From an uncultured Flavobacteriales bacterium (GTDB lineage: Bacteria > Bacteroidota > Bacteroidia > Flavobacteriales_D > Crocinitomicaceae), in contig CAIRMS010000147.1 in assembly GCA_903879765.1 (NCBI GenBank), positions 1 to 9,882 on the forward strand: a DNA stretch of 9,882 bases, given 5' to 3'. The notes below the pieces were generated by a model, which saw nothing but the letters and a program-made list of their open reading frames with translations, was not told the origin of the DNA and ran no database searches. A program made the position numbers and the translations under genes. Positions 1 through 5,288 of this stretch are shown here, in pieces. Numbering within the stretch: position 1 is the first letter of the stretch; every line of letters begins with the position of its first letter.

Positions 1-516
1 AATAAAGGTCGCTTGGTAAACTTTAAGAACACCATTGTGATTATGACATCCAATCTTGGTTCTTCGATTATTCACGATCGATTTGAAAAGGTAAAAGAAT
101 CAGCTTTTGAAGAAACAGCGGAAAAAGCGAAGACTGAAGTGATGGAATTGTTGCGTCAGACGATTCGACCAGAGTTTTTAAACCGTGTAGATGAAATCAT
201 CATGTTTACGCCGTTAACGATGGAAAATGTTAGACAGATAGTTCAAATACAGTTGGATGTGTTAAAGGACAAGTTGAAAACGATGGATCTGACACTATAT
301 GTAACGAAAGATGCCTTTGATCACATTGCGGAAATTGGTTACGATCCGTTCTTTGGAGCTCGTCCAATCAAACGAGTGATTCAAAAGCAAGTGTTAAATG
401 AGTTGTCTAAGGCTCTTTTAAGTGGTGCGATTGACCGAACCAAAAACATTGTAATGGATGTATTTGATGGAAAAATGGTTTTTCGTAAACCGATAACTGA
501 GACGGAGGAAGTCTAA
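1..516 (+). CDS. clpB: ATP-dependent disaggregase ClpB, C-terminal part (5' truncated)
   Basis: The reading frame is open from base 1 (first residues NKGR) and ends at TAA 514-516, so the last 171 residues of a larger protein are visible. It covers the end of the second AAA+ domain. Visible residues 11-18 hold the sensor-1 strand TIVIMTSN. Residues 56-62 are RPEFLNR with the arginine-finger region. Residues 119-125 are GARPIKR, the sensor-2 motif, followed by the small D2 helical domain. ClpB is a hexameric cytoplasmic chaperone that threads aggregated proteins through its pore with DnaK; full-length members are about 860 residues. The sensor-2 and arginine-finger motifs are shared with ClpA/ClpC/ClpX-like proteins, but the spacing and the NKGR-VNFKNT-type lead-in fit ClpB best. 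The TTG at 13 is internal, not a start. A palindromic terminator follows directly. Confidence 0.93.
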   Translation, partial: NKGRLVNFKNTIVIMTSNLGSSIIHDRFEKVKESAFEETAEKAKTEVMELLRQTIRPEFLNRVDEIIMFTPLTMENVRQIVQIQLDVLKDKLKTMDLTLYVTKDAFDHIAEIGYDPFFGARPIKRVIQKQVLNELSKALLSGAIDRTKNIVMDVFDGKMVFRKPITETEEV

Positions 517-524
517 AAATTCTA

Positions 525-564
525 GGCATAAAAAAAGGAGCGAATTCGCTCCTTTTTTTATGCC
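525..564. terminator. Perfect palindromic bidirectional terminator
   Basis: Two 18-bp arms (525-542 and 547-564) are exact inverted repeats around an AATT loop (543-546). The core stem is GGAGCG/CGCTCC, flanked by seven A on one side and seven T on the other, so a GC stem with a U-tract is produced in either direction. It lies between the convergent clpB (+, stop 514-516) and the gene at 572-1108 (-, stop 572-574), 8 nt from each. It can serve both as an intrinsic terminator. Confidence 0.92.
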
Positions 565-571
565 ATATTAA

Positions 572-1108
572 TTAGATGCGGTACTTTTTAAAGAATGCGT
601 CCCAATTCCAAATGAAATTAGACATCACCTCGTCCATTCTTTTCAAGAACAATGGATTTGGTGCTTGCATACGTCGGAAATATTCATCTTGGTGTTCGTT
701 CAAATTGTATTTGTGAAAAACAGCTTTTGACATTCCGTAGATCCAATTTTTTGAAGGATGATTTACACGCATGATGAAGGACTGATATTCACGGACTAAG
801 TTTCTAAATGAAGCAGTGTCCATCTCATACATTTTTGAAACTTTATCGAAAATAATGTTCTCAACTTTTTCTGCTTGATCAGCGTCGAAGGTACTTTCTA
901 AAAAAGATAAATTTCCGACAAGTACAATCATTCCAAATTCCCCATTGTTTGCTGCGGAAATGGATGGTGGAGTAACAAAGGCAGAATCTTCATTTATCAT
1001 CAACGACACTTCAGAAAAGCCATTATCAACACTATCGAAAATAGCATTGATGAAAACATTGGCAACTTGATTGTCGGTAAGTTTTCGTTTGGTAAGAGTG
1101 CTGAACAT
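572..1108 (-). CDS. Hypothetical protein, 178 aa, no family recognised
   Basis: I do not recognise this family. The ATG at 1106-1108 is well placed, about 28 nt downstream of a perfect -7 box. There is no signal peptide or membrane segment, so it is probably cytoplasmic. The N-terminal half (residues 10-75) alternates short hydrophobic stretches, including GMIVLVGNLSFL at 59-70, and may be an alpha/beta fold. The C-terminal half (76-178) looks helical and rich in charged and aromatic residues, with NWIYGM at 121-126 and an aromatic tail NFIWNWDAFFKKYRI. It contains no cysteine. Codon use and base composition resemble its neighbours, and it has its own promoter and terminator, so it looks like a real monocistronic gene. 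Context (clpB convergent, isomerase divergent) does not identify its job. Confidence 0.85.
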   Translation of the reverse strand: MFSTLTKRKLTDNQVANVFINAIFDSVDNGFSEVSLMINEDSAFVTPPSISAANNGEFGMIVLVGNLSFLESTFDADQAEKVENIIFDKVSKMYEMDTASFRNLVREYQSFIMRVNHPSKNWIYGMSKAVFHKYNLNEHQDEYFRRMQAPNPLFLKRMDEVMSNFIWNWDAFFKKYRI

Positions 1109-1136
1109 AGAAATTCGTTTGTTGGTTCCTTCTTTA

Positions 1137-1144
1137 CAAATTTA
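1137..1144 (-). promoter_or_regulatory. Bacteroidota-type -7 box for the 178-aa gene
   Basis: The minus strand reads TAAATTTG, an exact match to the Bacteroidota -7 consensus TAnnTTTG. A TTTC (minus strand, 1165-1168) sits 20 nt upstream and matches the -33 TTTG at three of four positions. The start codon at 1108 is 28 nt below the box, giving a leader of about 20 nt. Confidence 0.65.
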
Positions 1145-1149
1145 ACATT

Positions 1150-1177
1150 ACCTTAAAGTCGCATGAAAGCACCTTAA
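1150..1177. repeat. Short direct repeat ACCTTAA, 21-bp period
   Basis: ACCTTAA occurs at 1150-1156 and again at 1171-1177, a period of 21 bp or about two helical turns. The pair brackets the likely -33 element of the minus-strand gene at 572-1108, the position expected for a regulator site. Seven-base repeats in AT-rich DNA can be chance. Confidence 0.3.
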
Positions 1178-1260
1178 TAGACGTTATCAACTAAGTTTTC
1201 AACAAGTATTCCAACCAAGCATTGTTCAAAACTCCATTTTAACAATTCAACTTCTACGCG

Positions 1261-1268
1261 TAATTTCG
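1261..1268 (+). promoter_or_regulatory. Probable -7 box for the peptidyl-prolyl isomerase gene
   Basis: TAATTTCG differs from TAnnTTTG at one position. TTTT at 1237-1240, 20 nt upstream, is a three-of-four match to the -33 TTTG. The ATG at 1287 lies 18 nt downstream, so the leader would be only about 12 nt. The sequence from 1271 resembles the leader of the aconitase gene. Confidence 0.45.
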
Positions 1269-1286
1269 CAACATCAAACTTAGTAT

Positions 1287-1742
1287 ATGAAAGGAATCAT
1301 TAAAACGAACAAAGGTGAAATGCATGTGACATTTTACGAAAACGATGCGCCAAAAACAGTTGAGAACTTCGTAAAGTTAGCTGAATCAGGTTATTACAAT
1401 GGATTAAAGTGGCACCGCGTGCTTCCTGACTTCGTGATTCAAGGTGGTTGTCCGAACACACGTGAGGGAGAAAGAGGAATGCCAGGAACAGGTGGTCCTG
1501 GGTATCAAATCGACTGTGAAGTTACAGGTGACAATCAATTTCACGATCGAGGAGTGCTTTCAATGGCTCACGCTGGAAAGAATACTGGTGGTTCACAGTT
1601 CTTTGTATGTCATTCGAGAAGAAATACGTCTCACTTAGATCGTGCTCATACATGTTTCGGAAAAGTAACAGAAGGATTAGATGTAATTGATGATATCCGC
1701 GAAGGAGACAGCATCGATTCAATTGAAATTATCAGAGATTAA
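1287..1742 (+). CDS. Cyclophilin-type peptidyl-prolyl cis-trans isomerase
   Basis: This 151-aa protein is a single cyclophilin domain that speeds cis-trans isomerisation of proline bonds during folding. Active-site residues are visible: WHRV at 42-45 (R44 corresponds to Arg55 of human cyclophilin A), FVIQGG at 49-54 (F49 and Q52), the substrate-pocket stretch NTGGSQFF at 99-106 (Q104, F106), and HLDRAHTCFG at 116-125 (L117, H121). H116 stands where cyclophilin A has Trp121, which in that family usually means weak cyclosporin binding. There is no signal peptide, so it is a cytoplasmic form, unlike the exported Bacteroidota homologues. The length is typical of minimal bacterial cyclophilins. 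It starts at an ATG close behind a probable promoter with no Shine-Dalgarno sequence, stands alone, and converges on serA. Confidence 0.95.
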   Translation: MKGIIKTNKGEMHVTFYENDAPKTVENFVKLAESGYYNGLKWHRVLPDFVIQGGCPNTREGERGMPGTGGPGYQIDCEVTGDNQFHDRGVLSMAHAGKNTGGSQFFVCHSRRNTSHLDRAHTCFGKVTEGLDVIDDIREGDSIDSIEIIRD

Positions 1743-1759
1743 TCAGTTCTTATAAAACG

Positions 1760-1791
1760 AAAAAAGGGACGCAAAATGTGTCCCTTTTTTT
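1760..1791. terminator. Bidirectional intrinsic terminator between isomerase and serA
   Basis: GGGACGC (1766-1772) pairs with GTGTCCC (1778-1784) with one G-U pair around an AAAAT loop. Six A (1760-1765) precede and seven T (1785-1791) follow. It sits 17 nt after the isomerase stop and about 18 nt below the serA stop on the other strand, so it can end both convergent transcripts. Confidence 0.88.
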
Positions 1792-1809
1792 AGTTCAGTT
1801 AGTTGGATT

Positions 1810-2754
1810 TTATGCTAATTCAATGATCAATTGTGCCAATTCTTCACCAATTCGATCTTGCGCTTCAAGTGTAGCGGCACCAATGTGCGGTGTGCAAGCG
1901 ATTTTAGGATGACTCAATAATTCTTTTCTTGGATTCGGTTCGTTTTCAAAAACATCTAATGCAATTCCAGCGATTGTACCATCGTTTAATGCATCGATTA
2001 AGTCTGTTTCATCGACAACTCCTCCGCGCGCAGCATTCGAGATAAATACACCTTTTTTCATGCGTGAGAACTCTTTTGCACCTAGTACGGCACTGCCATC
2101 TTTTTGTTTTGGGACGTGAATCGAAATATAATCCATTTCTCCTAAAAGACTGTGTAAATCTGTTTGAGTTGTTATTGGGACGAAAACGTCTTGATCTCCA
2201 ACTGTGACTTTAATTTCAACAGCTTGACTTTTATTGTCAATGGCAATTACCTTCATTCCAACGCCAAGAGCGTAAGAAGCTAAACTTTGTCCAATTCTTC
2301 CGAAGCCAATGATTCCCAATGTTTTTCCGCGGAGCTCAACTCCTTTCGCATAGTTCTTTTTCAAGGTCGAAAAATCACCATTTTCCATTTGTTTAAATGA
2401 GTCGTTCAAGAATCGAGAAAGGGAAAACAATTGTCCCATTACCAATTCCGCTACGGATTGAGAAGAAGAAGCAGGCGTGTTAATCACGTGAATTCCTTTG
2501 CTACGCGCATATTCTACGTCAATGTTATCCATCCCAACGCCTCCGCGACCAATGATTTTAACGTTTGGACAAGCGTCAATCACATCTTTGCGGACAGTTG
2601 TTGCGCTGCGTACTAGAATCGCTTCTATTCCTTGTCCATTTACTTCTTTGGCAAGTGAATCTTGTGCTACTTTTTCTGTGATAACAATATGTCCTGCGGC
2701 TTCAATGAGTTGTTTTCCTAAATCTGATATTCCGTCGTTGGCAAGTATTTTCAT
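1810..2754 (-). CDS. serA: D-3-phosphoglycerate dehydrogenase, short form
   Basis: This 314-aa D-2-hydroxyacid dehydrogenase should oxidise 3-phosphoglycerate to 3-phosphohydroxypyruvate with NAD, the first step of serine synthesis. It has an N-terminal substrate-binding half (RGGVGMDNID, 70-79), the Rossmann motif GFGRIG (150-155) with acidic D173 favouring NAD, and the catalytic set R243 (NAARGG), E272 (DVFENEP) and H290 (PHIGAAT). It stops right after the catalytic core, so it lacks the regulatory ACT domain of E. coli SerA (about 410 aa), and serine feedback through ACT is not expected. An extra strand-rich stretch at about 174-200 follows the NAD-binding Asp. The assignment to phosphoglycerate rather than another hydroxyacid rests mainly on serC lying just upstream: serC ends 18 nt before this ATG on the same strand, so the two form an operon. 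Confidence 0.92.
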   Translation of the reverse strand: MKILANDGISDLGKQLIEAAGHIVITEKVAQDSLAKEVNGQGIEAILVRSATTVRKDVIDACPNVKIIGRGGVGMDNIDVEYARSKGIHVINTPASSSQSVAELVMGQLFSLSRFLNDSFKQMENGDFSTLKKNYAKGVELRGKTLGIIGFGRIGQSLASYALGVGMKVIAIDNKSQAVEIKVTVGDQDVFVPITTQTDLHSLLGEMDYISIHVPKQKDGSAVLGAKEFSRMKKGVFISNAARGGVVDETDLIDALNDGTIAGIALDVFENEPNPRKELLSHPKIACTPHIGAATLEAQDRIGEELAQLIIELA

Positions 2755-2772
2755 GTGAGGTTTTTTTGAAAA

Positions 2773-3834
2773 TTAATGTTGATTGAATGCACGCATAACA
2801 TCTACCAATACTTGAATGCTTTCGATTGGTAATGCATTGTATATGGATGCGCGGTATCCACCAACAGAGCGATGTCCTGGCAATCCTACAATTCCCGCTT
2901 CTTTCCACATCGTGTCAAATTCAGCTGAACGACTTTCGTCGTTGAGTAGAAAAGTAACATTCATGTTAGATCGGTCTTCGACTTCTACGGCACCTCTAAA
3001 TGCAGGATTCTCATCAATTTCTTTGTAAAGTAAAGCTGCCTTTGCATTATTGCGTTGTTCCATTGCTTTCACTCCGCCATTTGCCAATAAATTGCGCAAA
3101 TTCAACATCGCTACGTAAACAGAAAATACAGGAGGTGTATTCAGCATCGATTCCTTTTCCACGTGTTGCTTCAAGTCCAAATAAGTTGGCATGAAAGGCG
3201 ATGTAGATTTTCCTAAAATTTCATCTTTCACAATGTACAATGTCGCGCCTGCTGGACCTAGGTTTTTTTGTGCACCAGCATAAATAATGTCGAAGTCGGC
3301 CACGTTGATTTCTTTGGAGAAGATATCAGATGACATGTCACATATGAGTGGAAGATCTGTTTTTGGAAACTCCTTAAATTGTGTTCCGTAAATCGTATTG
3401 TTTGAGGTGAAATGTATGTAATCAACATCTGTTGGTACGGAATATCCTTTCGGGATGTACGTAAAGTTTTTATCTTCAGAGGAAGCAAAAACATCGACAT
3501 CGACACCAACTTTTTTCGCTTCTTTTATTGCTCCAGAAGCCCAAGTTCCAGTGTTGATGTATCCGGCCTTCTTTTTGTCACGCATCATATTCAGCGCAAC
3601 AATTGTAAATCCTAAAGATGCTCCACCTTGAAGAAATGCAACTGAATATCCAGCGGGAACATTTAAAGCTTGCTTCACAAGGTCAATTGCTTCGTCCATT
3701 ACGGCTACGAAATCCTTGTGACGGTGTGATACTTCTAAAATGGATAGTCCATTAAAATCCAACACAGCATTTGCCGCTTGTTGAAATACTTCTTGAGGTA
3801 ATATGCAGGGACCTGCTCCGAAATTATGTTTCAT
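2773..3834 (-). CDS. serC: Phosphoserine aminotransferase
   Basis: This 353-aa class V aminotransferase (PLP-dependent; E. coli SerC is 362 aa) converts 3-phosphohydroxypyruvate and glutamate to phosphoserine, the second serine step; family members may also act in pyridoxal phosphate synthesis. It begins MKHNFGAGPC, the usual N-terminus in which the GPC/GPA turn contacts substrate. The cofactor Lys is K190 in GAQKNLGPAG (187-196). FLQGGAS (68-74) is the phosphate-binding turn, CDMSSD (165-170) carries the Asp that contacts the pyridine nitrogen, and GHRSVGGYRASIYNALP near the C-terminus is the substrate-phosphate region. It leads the serC-serA operon. The phosphatase gene serB is not in the window. 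A palindromic terminator isolates it from the gene upstream, so it needs its own promoter in 3835-3911. Confidence 0.96.
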   Translation of the reverse strand: MKHNFGAGPCILPQEVFQQAANAVLDFNGLSILEVSHRHKDFVAVMDEAIDLVKQALNVPAGYSVAFLQGGASLGFTIVALNMMRDKKKAGYINTGTWASGAIKEAKKVGVDVDVFASSEDKNFTYIPKGYSVPTDVDYIHFTSNNTIYGTQFKEFPKTDLPLICDMSSDIFSKEINVADFDIIYAGAQKNLGPAGATLYIVKDEILGKSTSPFMPTYLDLKQHVEKESMLNTPPVFSVYVAMLNLRNLLANGGVKAMEQRNNAKAALLYKEIDENPAFRGAVEVEDRSNMNVTFLLNDESRSAEFDTMWKEAGIVGLPGHRSVGGYRASIYNALPIESIQVLVDVMRAFNQH

Positions 3835-3851
3835 TGTTGATTAATTTGAGT

Positions 3852-3859
3852 CAAAATTC
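3852..3859 (-). promoter_or_regulatory. Possible serC -7 box
   Basis: The minus strand reads GAATTTTG, a one-mismatch version of TAnnTTTG, 18 nt above the serC ATG. I see no good -33 element at 17-20 nt. A promoter must exist here because a terminator lies just upstream, but this placement is tentative. Confidence 0.35.
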
Positions 3860-3869
3860 ATGAATACTT

Positions 3870-3902
3870 TTCACATAGGATGAAGAATGTGAATTAATGT
3901 GA
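3870..3902. repeat. Three ATGTGA-type half-sites upstream of serC
   Basis: TTCACAT (3870-3876) and ATGTGAA (3887-3893) form an inverted repeat with a 10-bp spacer. AATGTGA occurs at 3886-3892 and again at 3896-3902, a direct repeat with a 10-bp period. All lie 36-68 nt above the serC start, over and upstream of the expected promoter. This could be an operator for the serine operon; no regulator is identified here. Confidence 0.35.
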
Positions 3903-3911
3903 GATTTTGTT

Positions 3912-3944
3912 AAAAAAAAAGCTGTCAATTGACAGCTTTTTTTT
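3912..3944 (-). terminator. Palindromic terminator of the bTHX-like gene and upstream operon
   Basis: GCTGTC (3921-3926) and GACAGC (3931-3936) form a perfect stem around AATT, with nine A before and eight T after on the plus strand. On the minus strand it gives a GC stem followed by a U-tract right at the end of the gene at 3946-4137. It shields serC from upstream reading. No terminator is visible between trmH and the bTHX gene, so it probably ends the whole five-gene stretch. Confidence 0.9.
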
Positions 3945-3945
3945 A

Positions 3946-4137
3946 TTAAGATTTTGCGGTTGCGGTTTTCTTCGCTGCCGGCTTTTTCGCTGCTGGTTTA
4001 GCAGTTTCAGTTGCAGCCTTTTTTTCTTTTTTCACTTTCGGAACGATGACTACCTTTTCCTCTTTTCGTTTTCTGGTTACTCCGTACGAGCCCATGGTAC
4101 GTTTACCTTTTGCTGTTTTTTTATCTCCTTTTCCCAT
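3946..4137 (-). CDS. bTHX-like small ribosomal subunit protein with Lys/Ala-rich tail
   Basis: This 63-aa, extremely basic protein has two parts. Residues 1-28 (MGKGDKKTAKGKRTMGSYGV and the following TRKRKEEK) match the bTHX ribosomal protein family, which in Bacteroidota typically begins MGKGDKKT-RRGK and has a GSYG/GTYG turn; Thermus Thx binds near the top of the 30S head. Residues 29-63 are low-complexity Lys/Ala/Pro/Thr with two PAAKK units (48-52 and 53-57), like the tail of histone H1 or mycobacterial HupB. The tail is inference-rich: it may be disordered and bind rRNA or DNA. The ATG at 4135-4137 is preceded by a perfect -7 box. It lies 39 nt downstream of trmH on the same strand. A small H1-like DNA-binding protein is the alternative, but the N-terminus favours bTHX. 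Confidence 0.78.
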   Translation of the reverse strand: MGKGDKKTAKGKRTMGSYGVTRKRKEEKVVIVPKVKKEKKAATETAKPAAKKPAAKKTATAKS

Positions 4138-4168
4138 AAGTAATTGTTTATCTTGACAAATAACTATA

Positions 4169-4176
4169 CAAATTTA
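4169..4176 (-). promoter_or_regulatory. -7 box for the bTHX-like gene
   Basis: The minus strand reads TAAATTTG, an exact TAnnTTTG match, 31 nt above the ATG, giving a leader of about 24 nt. It abuts the trmH stop codon (4177-4179). No clear -33 TTTG is seen in the end of trmH. Confidence 0.55.
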
Positions 4177-4866
4177 TCAATCTTTTTGATACCTCGCACG
4201 GAATTCTTTGCTAAGTGCCTCTCCGCCGTTAAGAATTTTCTCACACCATTGGATTTTAAGGTCAATTTGTTCAGTTTCTGTTAGTTTCCATGATACATCA
4301 CTTAATTCAAGACGTTGTCGAATTGTTTGTAATAAGATTGCCACAGAAACGGAAATATTAAAACTTTCCGTAAATCCATACATGGGAATTCGCACGTGTA
4401 AATCTGCTTCAGACATCATTTCCTTGCTTAAGCCTTGTCGTTCCGTTCCAAAGAAAAATGCCAACGGTTTGTCAATCGGTAAATTGTGCACATCATACGC
4501 ATCCGTATGAGGAGTAGTTGCGACGATTTGATACCCTCTATTTTTTAAGTCATTGATACACCTTTTCGTGGGATCAATTTCCTCGTTAAAGTTGTGAATG
4601 TCTACCCAACGTCCTGATCCTAAAGCAATGTCTCGTTGAATCTGATACTGATTATCCTTTTCAATCACATTTAAATCTTGAATTCCAAAACAATCACAAG
4701 TTCTTAAAACGGCAGAAGCATTGTGTTCTTGGTAAATGTTTTCGAGCGCAATGGTTACATAACGTGTGCGTTCTGCTGCGATTCGATCAAATAAGGTGAT
4801 TTTATTTGGAGTGATGAGGTCATAAAACTCATCAAGCACGAATTTATTTTCAGTAACTTGACTCAT
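4177..4866 (-). CDS. trmH: tRNA 2'-O-methyltransferase, TrmH/SpoU family
   Basis: This 229-aa SPOUT-fold enzyme is the same length as E. coli TrmH, which methylates the 2'-OH of G18 in the tRNA D-loop using S-adenosylmethionine. Family motif 1 is at about 39-61 (HNASAVLRT, with N49 and the catalytic R55). Motif 2 is FFFGTERQGLS at 137-147 (G140, E142). Motif 3 is IPMYGFTESFNISVSVAI at 160-177 (S168, N170), which forms the trefoil-knot cofactor site. A C-terminal extension after 185 carries helices and the WCEKILNGG segment, like the TrmH tail. It is a TrmH rather than TrmL or RlmB type on length and on the lack of an L30e-like N-terminal domain, though the exact target is inferred. Its ATG overlaps the GNAT stop by 4 nt (ATGA), a sign of translational coupling. 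It is last in the rlpA-like operon. Confidence 0.88.
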   Translation of the reverse strand: MSQVTENKFVLDEFYDLITPNKITLFDRIAAERTRYVTIALENIYQEHNASAVLRTCDCFGIQDLNVIEKDNQYQIQRDIALGSGRWVDIHNFNEEIDPTKRCINDLKNRGYQIVATTPHTDAYDVHNLPIDKPLAFFFGTERQGLSKEMMSEADLHVRIPMYGFTESFNISVSVAILLQTIRQRLELSDVSWKLTETEQIDLKIQWCEKILNGGEALSKEFRARYQKD

Positions 4867-5288
4867 ATTTTTTTGTGCATTAAATAATGTTGAATCTCAT
4901 TAAATAAAAGGTGTGATTTCTCGATGATGCTATAGTCCAACTTTTGATAAAATGGCACAGCAATTTCCCTGGCGTGTAATATAATTTCGTTACTTCCCTG
5001 TTCTTTAGCGATTTCCTCCATGTGTAACATGAGTTTTCTTCCAATGCCTTTTCCCTGTTGATTTTCATCTACAGCCATAAAGCGAATTTGACAGGTGTTT
5101 TTAGGCATGAAATCGAGTCTGCCAACGCCAATGATCAATTCATTTTCAAAAAAAGCAAAATGTTCGGCAGTCTCATCCCCTTCGTTACGTTCAGAACCTA
5201 AAGGTTGATTCCAAGGAGCTCTTAAAACCTTATATCTTAGGTTGTAATAGTTATTCCATTCTGCGCTTGAATTCGGTTTTCTAATCAT
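4863..5288 (-). CDS. GNAT family N-acetyltransferase
   Basis: This single-domain acetyl-CoA-dependent acetyltransferase is 141 aa from the ATG at 5286-5288. The longer frame reaches a TTG at 5351, but the family-like N-terminus begins at MIRKPNSSAEW, and this ATG overlaps the CoA-transferase stop in ATGATTAG, a tight coupling arrangement, so I prefer it. Motif A is QIRFMAVDENQQGKGIG (67-83); Q78-x-x-G81-x-G83 is the acetyl-CoA pyrophosphate loop. Motif B is the AREIAVPFYQKLDY segment (107-119), where Y114 is the usual general acid in many GNATs. The N-terminal YNLRYKVLRAPWNQPLGSE (15-33) is a pattern I associate with uncharacterised Bacteroidota GNATs. The substrate is unknown. No antitoxin-like gene sits beside it, so a TacT-type toxin role is unlikely. 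Confidence 0.88.
   Translation of the reverse strand: MIRKPNSSAEWNNYYNLRYKVLRAPWNQPLGSERNEGDETAEHFAFFENELIIGVGRLDFMPKNTCQIRFMAVDENQQGKGIGRKLMLHMEEIAKEQGSNEIILHAREIAVPFYQKLDYSIIEKSHLLFNEIQHYLMHKKI

Noticed and set aside
2498..2758. 86-aa plus-strand frame opposite the serA 5' half
   Set aside because: It is a shadow of serA with no domain or promoter.
3907..4143. 78-aa Cys/Phe-rich frame on the plus strand
   Set aside because: It is the antisense of the Lys/Ala-rich bTHX gene and begins within the A-tract of its terminator; its odd composition only mirrors that gene.
4208..4510. 100-aa plus-strand frame opposite trmH
   Set aside because: It is a shadow of the conserved trmH 3' half.
4863..5288. 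GNAT toxin of a TacT/AtaT-type toxin-antitoxin pair
   Set aside because: There is no ribbon-helix-helix antitoxin next to it; its overlapping neighbours are enzymes.
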